From assembly GCF_024168645.1 (NCBI RefSeq), contig NZ_JALJWF010000001.1:4157501-4221500 (forward strand): DNA of 64,000 nucleotides, written 5' to 3'. Each line of letters begins with the position of its first letter. Positions within the stretch are counted from its first letter, which is position 1. This DNA is from Pseudomonas sp. GGS8 (GTDB lineage: Bacteria > Pseudomonadota > Gammaproteobacteria > Pseudomonadales > Pseudomonadaceae). The notes beneath the pieces are model-generated. The model was not told where the DNA came from, did no database searches, and saw only the letters and a program-made list of their open reading frames with translations. Position numbers and translations under genes: made by a program. Positions 56,561 to 64,000 of this stretch are shown here, piece by piece.

Positions 56561-57490
56561 CTATACCTTATCCAGCTTCTTCTCATGCGCCGTAACCTGC
56601 TGGCACAACTCGATCATTTGTTCGCGCATCCAGCGGTTGGCCGGGTCCTGGTCGGTGCTTTCGTGCCAGTAAAGGTGGGTTTCCACCGGCGGAACATCGT
56701 TGACCGGCAGGTTCACCGAGTACAAATCATGGCGACGAGCGAAGCGTTCCGGCACGGTCATGACCATGTCGGTCTGCTGCAATACTTGGGACGCCATCAG
56801 GTAATGCTGGGAGCGCAGGGCGATCTTGCGTTGGATGCCCATTTTGCCCAGGGCCAGGTCGACATAGCCTAGGCCGCTGCGTCGGCTGGAAATATGGATG
56901 TGGGTCAGGGACAGGTAATCGTCGAGGGTGAATTTCTCTTTGCCCGCCAGCGGATGGCCCTTGCGCATGGCGCACACATAACGGTCCTCCATCAACTTGA
57001 CGTGGCGCACCTGCGGGTCGGTGTTGAGCGGCGCATCCACCGCGAAATCGAGACGCCCGGCGGCCAGCTCCTTGGTGGTTTCGCGGCGTTTGGACAGGAA
57101 ACTTTCAATGATCACCGTCGGCGCCAGGCGGCGCAGGCGTTGGAACAGCGGCGGCAGGATCACTGCTTCGGTGAGGTCGGTCATGCTGATGCGGTAGGTC
57201 TTGACCGCCTGCAACGGGTTGAAAATGCGGCTTTCCTGCACCGACACCCGCAGCAGGGAGAGGGCATTACGCACGGGGCCGATGATGTTCTGCGCCATCG
57301 GCGTCGGCACCATGCCTTGGGCGGTGCGCACGAAAAGCGGGTCGTTGAAGGTCTCGCGCAGGCGGGCCAGGGCGTTCGATACCGCCGGTTGAGTAATGCC
57401 GACAATCTGCCCGGCGCGGGTCAGGTTGGCTTCGGTGTAGATCGCGTCGAAGACGATGAAAAGGTTGAGATCGACCTTGCTCAGATTCAT
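56561..57490 (-). CDS. LysR-family regulator
   Basis: 309 residues; start at 57490 gives MNLSKVDLNLFIVFDAIYTEANLTRAGQIVGITQPAVSNALARLRETF, the NodD-like class of LysR. The effector domain follows. Divergent from the acyl-CoA dehydrogenase at 57669; the 178-base gap is likely its control region. Probably activates that gene with an acyl-CoA or aromatic signal, an inference from position. Confidence 0.85.
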   Translation of the reverse strand: MNLSKVDLNLFIVFDAIYTEANLTRAGQIVGITQPAVSNALARLRETFNDPLFVRTAQGMVPTPMAQNIIGPVRNALSLLRVSVQESRIFNPLQAVKTYRISMTDLTEAVILPPLFQRLRRLAPTVIIESFLSKRRETTKELAAGRLDFAVDAPLNTDPQVRHVKLMEDRYVCAMRKGHPLAGKEKFTLDDYLSLTHIHISSRRSGLGYVDLALGKMGIQRKIALRSQHYLMASQVLQQTDMVMTVPERFARRHDLYSVNLPVNDVPPVETHLYWHESTDQDPANRWMREQMIELCQQVTAHEKKLDKV

Positions 57491-57668
57491 GCGCTGCACT
57501 CTTGTTTTTAGGGGCGTCTTGATCGGACCCGAGGGCCTTGGCAATCAGCCGATCATATATCGGTGATGAATGTTAATACACGCCGAGAATAGGCTAGGTA
57601 AATTTTCGTAGCTGTTCTAGCATCGATTGCATGACCTAAACAACCTCTTCCCAAGAAGGTAATTGCTC

Positions 57669-58898
57669 ATGGATTTCGCTTATTCGCCCAAGGTCCAGGA
57701 ACTGCGTGAGCGCGTGACTGCGTTCATGGACACCTACGTTTATCCCGCCGAAGCGGTGTTCGAGCGCCAGGTTGCCGAAGGCGACCGCTGGCAGCCGACC
57801 GCTATCATGGAAGAGCTCAAACTCAAGGCCAAGACTGAAGGTCTGTGGAATTTGTTTCTGCCTGAGTCTGAACTCGGTGCCGGCCTGACCAACCTCGAAT
57901 ACGCGCCATTGGCGGAAATCATGGGTCGTTCGTTGCTGGGCCCCGAGCCGTTCAACTGCTCGGCGCCGGACACCGGCAACATGGAAGTGCTAGTGCGTTA
58001 CGCCAACGAAGAGCAGAAGCAGCGCTGGCTCGAACCGCTGTTGCGCGGTGAGATCCGCTCGGCGTTCGCCATGACCGAACCGGATGTGGCTTCATCCGAC
58101 GCCACCAACATGGCCGCCCGCGCTGTGCGTGATGGCGATGAATGGGTGATCAATGGCAAGAAATGGTGGACTTCAGGGGCTTGCGATCCGCGCTGCAAGA
58201 TCCTGATCTTCATGGGCCTGAGCAACCCGGATGCACCGCGTCATGCGCAGCACTCGATGATTCTGGTGCCGGTGGATACCCCTGGCGTGAAGATTGTGCG
58301 TCCGCTGCCGGTGTTCGGTTACGACGACGCGCCCCATGGTCACGCCGAAGTGCTGTTCGAAAACGTCCGGGTGCCGTACGAAAACGTCCTGTTGGGCGAA
58401 GGGCGCGGCTTCGAAATTGCCCAAGGTCGCCTCGGCCCGGGCCGGATTCACCACTGCATGCGTTCGATCGGCATGGCTGAACGTGCGCTGGAGCTGATGT
58501 GCAAACGGGCGGTCAACCGCACCGCGTTCGGCAAACCGCTGGCGCGTCTGGGCGGCAACATCGACAAAATCGCCGACTCGCGGATGGAGATCGACATGGC
58601 GCGACTGCTGACGTTGAAAGCGGCGTACATGATGGACACCGTTGGCAACAAAGTGGCAAAGAGCGAGATCGCGCAGATCAAAGTCGTCGCGCCGAACGTG
58701 GCGTTGCGGGTGATCGACCGGGCGATCCAGATCCATGGCGGGGCAGGGGTTTCCAATGACTTCCCGCTGGCCTACATGTATGCCATGCAACGCACCCTGC
58801 GCCTGGCTGACGGCCCGGACGAAGTGCACCGCGCGGCAATCGGCAAGTTCGAGATTGGCAAGTATGTGCCGAAAGAGATGATGCGCGGCGGGCACTGA
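57669..58898 (+). CDS. Acyl-CoA dehydrogenase
   Basis: 409 residues. Start at 57669 with AAGAAGG 10 bases upstream. FAD-binding segment [21 protein letters not shown], then [13 protein letters not shown], and C-terminal [20 protein letters not shown]. The arrangement resembles the ACAD10/11-type (long-chain or branched) bacterial dehydrogenases rather than liuA. Substrate unknown. Divergent from a LysR gene. Confidence 0.88.
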   Translation: MDFAYSPKVQELRERVTAFMDTYVYPAEAVFERQVAEGDRWQPTAIMEELKLKAKTEGLWNLFLPESELGAGLTNLEYAPLAEIMGRSLLGPEPFNCSAPDTGNMEVLVRYANEEQKQRWLEPLLRGEIRSAFAMTEPDVASSDATNMAARAVRDGDEWVINGKKWWTSGACDPRCKILIFMGLSNPDAPRHAQHSMILVPVDTPGVKIVRPLPVFGYDDAPHGHAEVLFENVRVPYENVLLGEGRGFEIAQGRLGPGRIHHCMRSIGMAERALELMCKRAVNRTAFGKPLARLGGNIDKIADSRMEIDMARLLTLKAAYMMDTVGNKVAKSEIAQIKVVAPNVALRVIDRAIQIHGGAGVSNDFPLAYMYAMQRTLRLADGPDEVHRAAIGKFEIGKYVPKEMMRGGH

Positions 58899-58918
58899 CA
58901 GACACCGCGTTATCGTTC

Positions 58919-58938
58919 ATCGCGGGCTTGCCCGCGAT
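58919..58938. repeat. Single REP unit
   Basis: ATCGCGGGCTTGCCCGCGAT, a palindrome, preceded by ACCGCGTTATCGTT, the inverted form of the extension seen with other REPs. Confidence 0.8.
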
Positions 58939-58971
58939 GGCGTCGGCCCATTCAACACAGCGGCATCAGGT

Positions 58972-60312
58972 TTAATACACCCAAACCTCAACCCGCCGAT
59001 TCTTGATCCGCCCTTCATCCCCGCTGTTGGTCGCCACCGGCATCTCGGCGCCGAAACCGCGAATCTCGCGAAACACCACGCCGCTTTTCACCAGTTCTCG
59101 CCGCACTGCCATGGCCCGCAGTTTTGACAGCAGATCGGCCCGTGCCGGATCGCCTTTGGCATCGCCAAACCCCACCAGTGTCACCTGCCGATTGGTTTTG
59201 TCGTGCTGCTTTATATAGTCGAGCACCCGCGACAGGTCCTGTCGGGCCTTGTTGTCCAGCGTCGCGCTGCCTTCTTCGAAGCGGAAATTCACCGTCAACC
59301 GCTGGGCATGCCGGCTGAGTGCCTGATACCCCTCGGGCATCAGCGCATTCGGTGTGACCGCCATGGCCTGAACGGTCTGCGCGATAAAACCGTTAGTCGC
59401 GACAATCGCCTGGCCTTTGCTGCTTTGGGCGAACCTGATCAAGGCCTTGGCCCAGGGATTTTTCCCGTTTGGCGGCAGGTAGAAGAACAGCCGACGGGAC
59501 AGCGGGTAATCTTCCGTCGCGATCAGGCTATTGAGCGGCAGCATGGCCTGGGAGTCGCCATCGACAATAGCCACGGCCTTGGCCTGGCGGACATAAGGCA
59601 AACCGATGAAGCCGATGGCTTGCGGGTCCAGACTGACCGCGTCGGACAGTTGCTCGCTGGATTCGAAGCGTTTCGCGTTGCCGCTCAGCATTTTCCCACG
59701 GGGGCTGAGGACCAGTTCCTTGAATGTGTCGTAGGTGCCCGATTGGTCATCTCGCGTGTAGAGATGAATCGTCCCACCGCTGCCGCCGAGTTCTTCCCAG
59801 GTTTTCGCTTCGCCACTGAAGATTTGCGCCAGTTGCTTGGTGTTGAGCTGCTGCAGCGGATTGTGCGGATGAAGGATGATGGCCAACCCGTCGATGGCGA
59901 TGACTTGCTCGGCAACCGGGCTTTTCAGATTGCCCAGCGGTTCGAGATCCAGCCGTTCGCTGTCCTTGATCGGCCGTGACGAGGCCGCGAGATCGGCGGA
60001 GGCGATTTTCAGGGCTTTGAACCCGGTGCTGGAGCCGTGGGCCGCGACCTCTACCTCGACTCGGCGGCCCTGAGCAGTTTCGCCGACGATGCGTTGTTCG
60101 TTGGCCTTGTCCGGGGCTTCGCGGTGCACCTTGAGCAGGCCCTGCTCATGCATCAACCCCTCGACCAACGCCGGCCCCAATGCCGCGCCAATGGTGTTGG
60201 AACCCTGGATGCGCAGCACCGGGCCGCGTTCGGGCGTCGGCAAGTCGCCGGCCGACACCGTCAACGGCAGCACGGCGCCGAGCAGCAACAGGAACAACAC
60301 GCGCAGCGTCAT
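58972..60312 (-). CDS. PstS-like substrate-binding domain fused to OmpA domain
   Basis: 446 residues with a signal peptide (1-20, cleaved near VSAGD). Residues 30-310 are a phosphate-binding-protein type fold (LRIQGSNTIGAALGPAL, AAHGSSTGFKALKIASADLAASSRPI, TRDDQSGTYDTFKELV). Residues 330-446 are an OmpA C-terminal peptidoglycan-binding domain (VNFRFEEGSATLDNKARQDLSRVLDYI, GDEGRIKNRRVEVWVY). A periplasmic binding protein tethered to the cell wall; no transporter genes are adjacent. Could act as a phosphate store or sensor; inferred only. Confidence 0.85.
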   Translation of the reverse strand: MTLRVLFLLLLGAVLPLTVSAGDLPTPERGPVLRIQGSNTIGAALGPALVEGLMHEQGLLKVHREAPDKANEQRIVGETAQGRRVEVEVAAHGSSTGFKALKIASADLAASSRPIKDSERLDLEPLGNLKSPVAEQVIAIDGLAIILHPHNPLQQLNTKQLAQIFSGEAKTWEELGGSGGTIHLYTRDDQSGTYDTFKELVLSPRGKMLSGNAKRFESSEQLSDAVSLDPQAIGFIGLPYVRQAKAVAIVDGDSQAMLPLNSLIATEDYPLSRRLFFYLPPNGKNPWAKALIRFAQSSKGQAIVATNGFIAQTVQAMAVTPNALMPEGYQALSRHAQRLTVNFRFEEGSATLDNKARQDLSRVLDYIKQHDKTNRQVTLVGFGDAKGDPARADLLSKLRAMAVRRELVKSGVVFREIRGFGAEMPVATNSGDEGRIKNRRVEVWVY

Positions 60313-60385
60313 GCCGGCACCTTATAAGGTAAAGAAAGTGCCGGGAGAATAAGTCAGTAAGGTTTCTGAACGATGACAGTGATTG

Positions 60386-60406
60386 TTCCCACGCTCTGCG
60401 TGGGAA
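60386..60406. repeat. TTCCCACGC inverted repeat
   Basis: Perfect 9-bp stem TTCCCACGC / GCGTGGGAA with a TCT loop, a third family of interspersed repeats, between divergent-looking neighbours (PstS-OmpA start and xthA stop). Confidence 0.7.
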
Positions 60407-60432
60407 TGATCAGCATATGTAGAGTTTTGAAA

Positions 60433-61245
60433 CTAGCTCAACTCAAGCCAGATCGGCGCATGATCGGAAGGCTTTTCCATCCCGCGCAGTTCGTAATCCA
60501 CGCCCGCGTCCCTGACCCGCGGCAACAACCCCTGGGATGCCATGATCAGGTCAATCCGCAGCCCGCGCTTGGGCTCATCTTCAAAACCGCGGCTGCGGTA
60601 GTCGAACCAGCTGAAACGGTCGGCAACGTCCGGATTCAGGTGGCGGAAACTGTCCACCAGGCCCCAGTTTTTCAGGCGGGCCATCCATTCGCGTTCTTCG
60701 GGCAGGAAGCTGCATTTGCCGGTTTTCAGCCAACGTTTCATGTTGTCCGGGCCGATGCCGATGTCGCAGTCTTCCGGGGAAATGTTCACATCGCCCATCA
60801 CCACAATCGGCTGGTCGTTGCTGAACTGGCTTTCCAGCAACTGCTGCAAATCGCTGTAGAAACGTTCCTTGGCCGGGAACTTGGTGGGATGATCGCGGCT
60901 TTCGCCCTGCGGGAAATAGCCGTTCATGATCGTGACCGGCACGCCATTGGCATCGGCGAACGTGCCCCAGATGAAGCGCCGCTGAGCGTCTTCTTCGTCA
61001 GTGGCGAAACCTTTGTGCAGCGCAATCGGCTCCTGACGCGACAGCAGGGCCACGCCGTAGTGACTCTTTTGCCCGTGGAAGTACACGTGATAACCCAGCG
61101 CCTGCAGCTCGGCCAGGGGGAACTGGTCGTCATGAACCTTGGTTTCCTGCAACCCGATCACGTCCGGTTGATGCTTTTCGATCAGCGCCGCCAGCTGATG
61201 CGGGCGAGCGCGCAGCCCGTTGATGTTGAAGGAGACGATCTTCAT
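60433..61245 (-). CDS. xthA: Exodeoxyribonuclease III
   Basis: 270 residues; start at 61245 gives the typical [17 protein letters not shown]-endonuclease/exonuclease signatures: [32 protein letters not shown] and [10 protein letters not shown]. Repairs abasic sites and 3'-blocked ends. Order xthA, GNAT, tamA as in other Pseudomonas. Confidence 0.95.
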   Translation of the reverse strand: MKIVSFNINGLRARPHQLAALIEKHQPDVIGLQETKVHDDQFPLAELQALGYHVYFHGQKSHYGVALLSRQEPIALHKGFATDEEDAQRRFIWGTFADANGVPVTIMNGYFPQGESRDHPTKFPAKERFYSDLQQLLESQFSNDQPIVVMGDVNISPEDCDIGIGPDNMKRWLKTGKCSFLPEEREWMARLKNWGLVDSFRHLNPDVADRFSWFDYRSRGFEDEPKRGLRIDLIMASQGLLPRVRDAGVDYELRGMEKPSDHAPIWLELS

Positions 61246-61355
61246 GGTCGGCAGTCCTGGCAAAAGTGCGATGCTAGCTGACATGTAGGAATGGGGCCAG
61301 CTTGGGGTGAGGGGATTCGTTGTGTCCTGTCAGAGATGTGTTGGCAGATCCGGCC

Positions 61356-61450
61356 TCTTCACGGGCAAGCCCGCTCCCACAGTATCCGCGGTGTACACAA
61401 AATCTGTGAACGCCACGGATACTGTGGGAGCTTGGCTTGCCCGCGAAGGC
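61356..61450. repeat. REP pair, TGTGGGAGC family
   Basis: Inverted units (CACGGGCAAGCCCGCTCCCACA and TGTGGGAGCTTGGCTTGCCCGCGA-like) between divergent xthA and the GNAT gene. Confidence 0.8.
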
Positions 61451-61574
61451 GTCAGCCCAGTCGATGAAGATGCTGGCTTGGTCTATACCTGTCTGGGGAA
61501 CTGTGAAGCCACCCGAAGGTTCGTACCAAACAAGAGCGCAGCCATCTGAGCCGTGCCCAGGGAGATCCGCCGTT

Positions 61575-62225
61575 ATGCCCGAAACCTCGACCGCCATCGC
61601 CGATATCCACATGCTCGACAGCGGCTATTCCCGCGAAGCACGCTCCCTGTTGTACCAGGCGTACCGGCACGAGCCGACGTTCGGCTACCTGTTCGAAGCC
61701 GAACGCCCCGGTTATGAACAGCGGGTTCGGGCGACGGTGCGCGAACTGGTCAAACAACATTTTCTGCAGGATTTGCCGGCCATCGGCCTGCTGGTGAATG
61801 ACCGCTTGATCGGCATCGCCCTGATTGCGCCGCCGCAACGTCGCTTGGGCATCACCGAAAGCTGGGCCTGGCGCCTGCGGATGGTGCTCAGCACCGGGTT
61901 TCGTTGCACCCGACGCTACCTCGATTACCACGCCGCCGTGATGGCGTGCGTGCCGTCCGACTCGGTGCATGTGCTGCCGTTGCTGGGTGTTCACCCGCAA
62001 TTCCAGGGCAAGCACTTTGGCGAACAATTGCTGCAAGCGGTGCACAACTGGTGTGCGGTCGATGAGCACTCCCAGGGCGTGATCCTCGACACCGGGAATC
62101 CTCGCTATCTGGAGTTCTATAAACGCCAGGGTTACGAGGAAATCGGCGAGGTGGCCGTAGGACCGATTCGTGAGCACGTGTTTTTCCACGCCAACCCGCA
62201 GGTGTTACAAACAGCAACAGCGTAA
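61575..62225 (+). CDS. GNAT-family acetyltransferase
   Basis: 216 residues; start at 61575 with GGGAGATCC upstream, and the longer reading covers REP DNA. The acetyl-CoA motif VHVLPLLGVHPQFQGKHFGEQLLQAV (motif A, Q/RxxGxG-like) and the C-terminal ILDTGNPRYLEFYKRQGYEEIGE are visible. Substrate unknown. Precedes tamA by 65 bases, same strand. Confidence 0.85.
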   Translation: MPETSTAIADIHMLDSGYSREARSLLYQAYRHEPTFGYLFEAERPGYEQRVRATVRELVKQHFLQDLPAIGLLVNDRLIGIALIAPPQRRLGITESWAWRLRMVLSTGFRCTRRYLDYHAAVMACVPSDSVHVLPLLGVHPQFQGKHFGEQLLQAVHNWCAVDEHSQGVILDTGNPRYLEFYKRQGYEEIGEVAVGPIREHVFFHANPQVLQTATA

Positions 62226-62290
62226 TTGTCGAACTTTTTGGGACAAGTCCGGCTCTATCGCGCTCCCAGGCTCGTGATAGCATCCGCGCT

Positions 62291-64000
62291 ATGAAGTTTT
62301 CCGGAAGATTTACCAGTGGCGTGCTGATGCTGATCTCCAGCTGCGCGGCGCTGGCGCAAAGTGAATTGGATGTGCGGATCAAACCGTCCAACGATGAACT
62401 GAAGGCCAATATAGAGGGCTATATCGGTAGCCTCGGCGATCGCGATGAAGAAGCCTTGCTGCGCTTCAGTCGCGGCGCCGAAGAGCAGGCGCGCAAGGCT
62501 GCCCAGGCCTTGGGTTATTATCAGCCGCAAATCGACAGTGACGTGAAGGGCGGCAAGACGCCGCGCCTGGTGCTGAACATCGATCCCGGCGAGCCGATCC
62601 ATCTGCGCAACGTCACGGTGCGTGTCGACGGTCCTGCCGCCTCGCTCAAATCCTTTCGTGTGCCCAAAAGCGACCTGCTCAAGCCTGGCGCGGTGCTGAA
62701 TCATGGTCATTATGAAGACGCCAAGCGGATGATCCAGAACCAGGCCTCGCGCTTCGGTTTTTTCAGTGGGCGCTTCACTCGTCAGACGTTGTTGGTAGAC
62801 CCGCGTGCGGGCGTCGCCGACATCGAATTGATCTACGACAGCGGCCCGCGCTATGCGCTGGGCAAAGTCAGTTTTGAAGGTGATACACCGTTCGACGAAG
62901 ACCTGCTGCAACGCATGGTGCCGTTCAAGGCCGGCACGCCCTATGACTCCGAACTGATCGCCGAACTCAATCAGGCGCTGCAATCGAGCGGTTATTTCGA
63001 AGGCGTGCGCGTCGACGCAGCGCCAACTGCCTCCAAGGACGACGTGATCCCGGTGGCGGTCAAACTCGACACCCGCAAGCCTCGGACCATGGGCTTGGGT
63101 CTGGGGTTTTCCACCGACGTCGGCCCGCGAATCAAGGCCAACTGGACCCGGCACTGGGTCAACCCGCAAGGCGACAGCTATGGCTGGGAAGCGGAACTGT
63201 CGGCACCGCGGCAAAACGTCGGGGTGTTTTACGACATTCCCCTGGACCCGCCGCTGACCGACAAACTGCGCTGGGCCGCCGGCTATCAATATGAAGAAAT
63301 CGCTGGCACCGACTCCCTGAGCAAACTGCTGACCCTCGGCCCCGAATGGCACAGCAAGTTGCCCAGCGGCTGGCAGCGGGTGGTATCGCTCAAGTGGCAA
63401 CGCGAGGAGTACACGCTCGGCGACGACTCGGGGCTCAGTACCTTACTGATGCCCGGCGTGAGCTATTCGTACCTGAAAAGCGACAACCGCATCGATCCGC
63501 ACAATGGCTATCGCCTGCAATTCGAAACCAAGGTCGCCAAGGAAGGATTGGGTTCGGACACCAACCTGGTCTATGGCACGGCGTTGGTCAAAGGCCTGAC
63601 CACGGTCTTCGACAAACACCGCTTCCTCGGTCGGGTGCAGGTTGGCGGCAGCGCCACCAACGGTTACAAATCGGTGCCGCCGTCTCTGCGCTTCTTCGCC
63701 GGTGGCGATCAGAGCGTCCGTGGTTACGACTACCAGAGCCTGTCCCCGGAGAACTCCGATGGCGACCGTATCGGTGGCCGTTACATGGTGGCCGGCAGCG
63801 TTGAGTATCAATACTCCATCGCCGAAAAGTGGCGGGTCGCAACCTTCATCGACCAGGGCAACTCCTTCAACACCCTCGAACTGCCGAACCTCAAGACGGG
63901 CGTCGGTATTGGCGTACGCTGGGTTTCGCCGGTGGGACCGATTCGCCTCGACCTGGCCCATGCGCTGGACGACGACGGCGGCATTCGACTGCACTTTTCC
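62291..64000 (+). CDS. tamA: Autotransporter assembly factor TamA (3' end outside window)
   Basis: 570 codons present, no stop before the window ends. A signal peptide (about 1-23, cleaved after LAQS) precedes three POTRA domains (25-260) and an Omp85-type beta barrel ending in GPIRLDLAHALDDDGGIRLHFS, with the barrel signature DQSVRGYDYQSL. With TamB it helps insert outer-membrane proteins and move lipids. The missing end is likely only a few residues. Confidence 0.93.
   Translation, partial: MKFSGRFTSGVLMLISSCAALAQSELDVRIKPSNDELKANIEGYIGSLGDRDEEALLRFSRGAEEQARKAAQALGYYQPQIDSDVKGGKTPRLVLNIDPGEPIHLRNVTVRVDGPAASLKSFRVPKSDLLKPGAVLNHGHYEDAKRMIQNQASRFGFFSGRFTRQTLLVDPRAGVADIELIYDSGPRYALGKVSFEGDTPFDEDLLQRMVPFKAGTPYDSELIAELNQALQSSGYFEGVRVDAAPTASKDDVIPVAVKLDTRKPRTMGLGLGFSTDVGPRIKANWTRHWVNPQGDSYGWEAELSAPRQNVGVFYDIPLDPPLTDKLRWAAGYQYEEIAGTDSLSKLLTLGPEWHSKLPSGWQRVVSLKWQREEYTLGDDSGLSTLLMPGVSYSYLKSDNRIDPHNGYRLQFETKVAKEGLGSDTNLVYGTALVKGLTTVFDKHRFLGRVQVGGSATNGYKSVPPSLRFFAGGDQSVRGYDYQSLSPENSDGDRIGGRYMVAGSVEYQYSIAEKWRVATFIDQGNSFNTLELPNLKTGVGIGVRWVSPVGPIRLDLAHALDDDGGIRLHFS

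Noticed and set aside
62255..63400. 381-codon frame antisense to tamA
   Set aside because: tamA has signal peptide, POTRA and barrel motifs; the antisense frame has none.

Overview
The window reads as a chromosomal segment of a Pseudomonas of the fluorescens/putida type. It is GC-rich. Gene neighbourhoods match that genus: tig-clpP-clpX-lon-hupB-ppiD, fadH beside an AraC regulator and a nitrilase-fold gene, the liu leucine/isovalerate cluster, and xthA-GNAT-tamA. Many inverted pairs of the Pseudomonas REP sequence lie between genes, in two families: one built on TGTGGGAGCGGGCTTGCCCGCGA-like units and one on GTGGCGAGGGRGCTTGC-like units. I see no insertion sequence, integrase, prophage body or CRISPR array.

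Layout. 1-6.3 kb: the end of an MFS transporter, a NhaR-type LysR regulator, small lipoproteins, a TerC membrane protein, a C39-like lipoprotein, two tiny acidic proteins, pbpG and folD. 6.5-7.0 kb: a tRNA operon (Arg, His, Leu, His) with a duplicated His gene. 7.4-16 kb: the protein quality-control block tig, clpP, clpX, lon (with a heat-shock type promoter), hupB, tRNA-Asp and ppiD. 16-30.9 kb: a DUF2242 lipoprotein, a 28-residue protein, an AraC regulator, a nitrilase-fold protein with a degraded active site, fadH, a PLP desulfhydrase/deaminase, a cytochrome b561, an unusual proline-rich/heptad-repeat protein, a damaged-looking phnX, an orphan short VgrG, a YebC paralog, an LRR-kinase and a ZapE paralog. 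31-39 kb: one catabolic unit with a polyamine/opine-type ABC importer, a three-subunit HcnABC-like flavin dehydrogenase and a divergent IclR regulator. 39-42 kb: an ECF sigma/anti-sigma pair divergent from a catalase-like peroxidase and a cytochrome b, with matching ECF promoters on both sides. 42-46.8 kb: an MFS/HxlR pair, an M14 carboxypeptidase, a PrrF-type iron sRNA with its Fur box, a DUF6124 protein and an S24-type repressor lacking the catalytic serine.

46.8-56.4 kb: leucine/isovalerate catabolism (liuABCD, an acyl-CoA synthetase, liuE, liuR) with three matching LiuR-type palindromes. Inside this cluster, between liuE and the synthetase, lies a non-coding gene with every expected mark of a Crc/Hfq-titrating sRNA (CrcY type): a sigma-54 promoter, upstream TGTTAC/GTAACA half-sites, repeated A-rich CA motifs and a strong terminator. 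56.5-64 kb: LysR with a divergent acyl-CoA dehydrogenase, a PstS-OmpA fusion, xthA, a GNAT enzyme and the start of tamA, which runs off the end.

The most interesting content is regulatory RNA (CrcY-like and PrrF-like), the self-contained ECF circuit, and a group of conserved-fold proteins that have lost catalytic residues: the S24 repressor (Ser to Ala), the nitrilase fold (Cys to Gly), and PhnX (12-residue deletion plus a Phe in HAD motif II). No database search was possible. Family names rest on motif and neighbourhood recognition.
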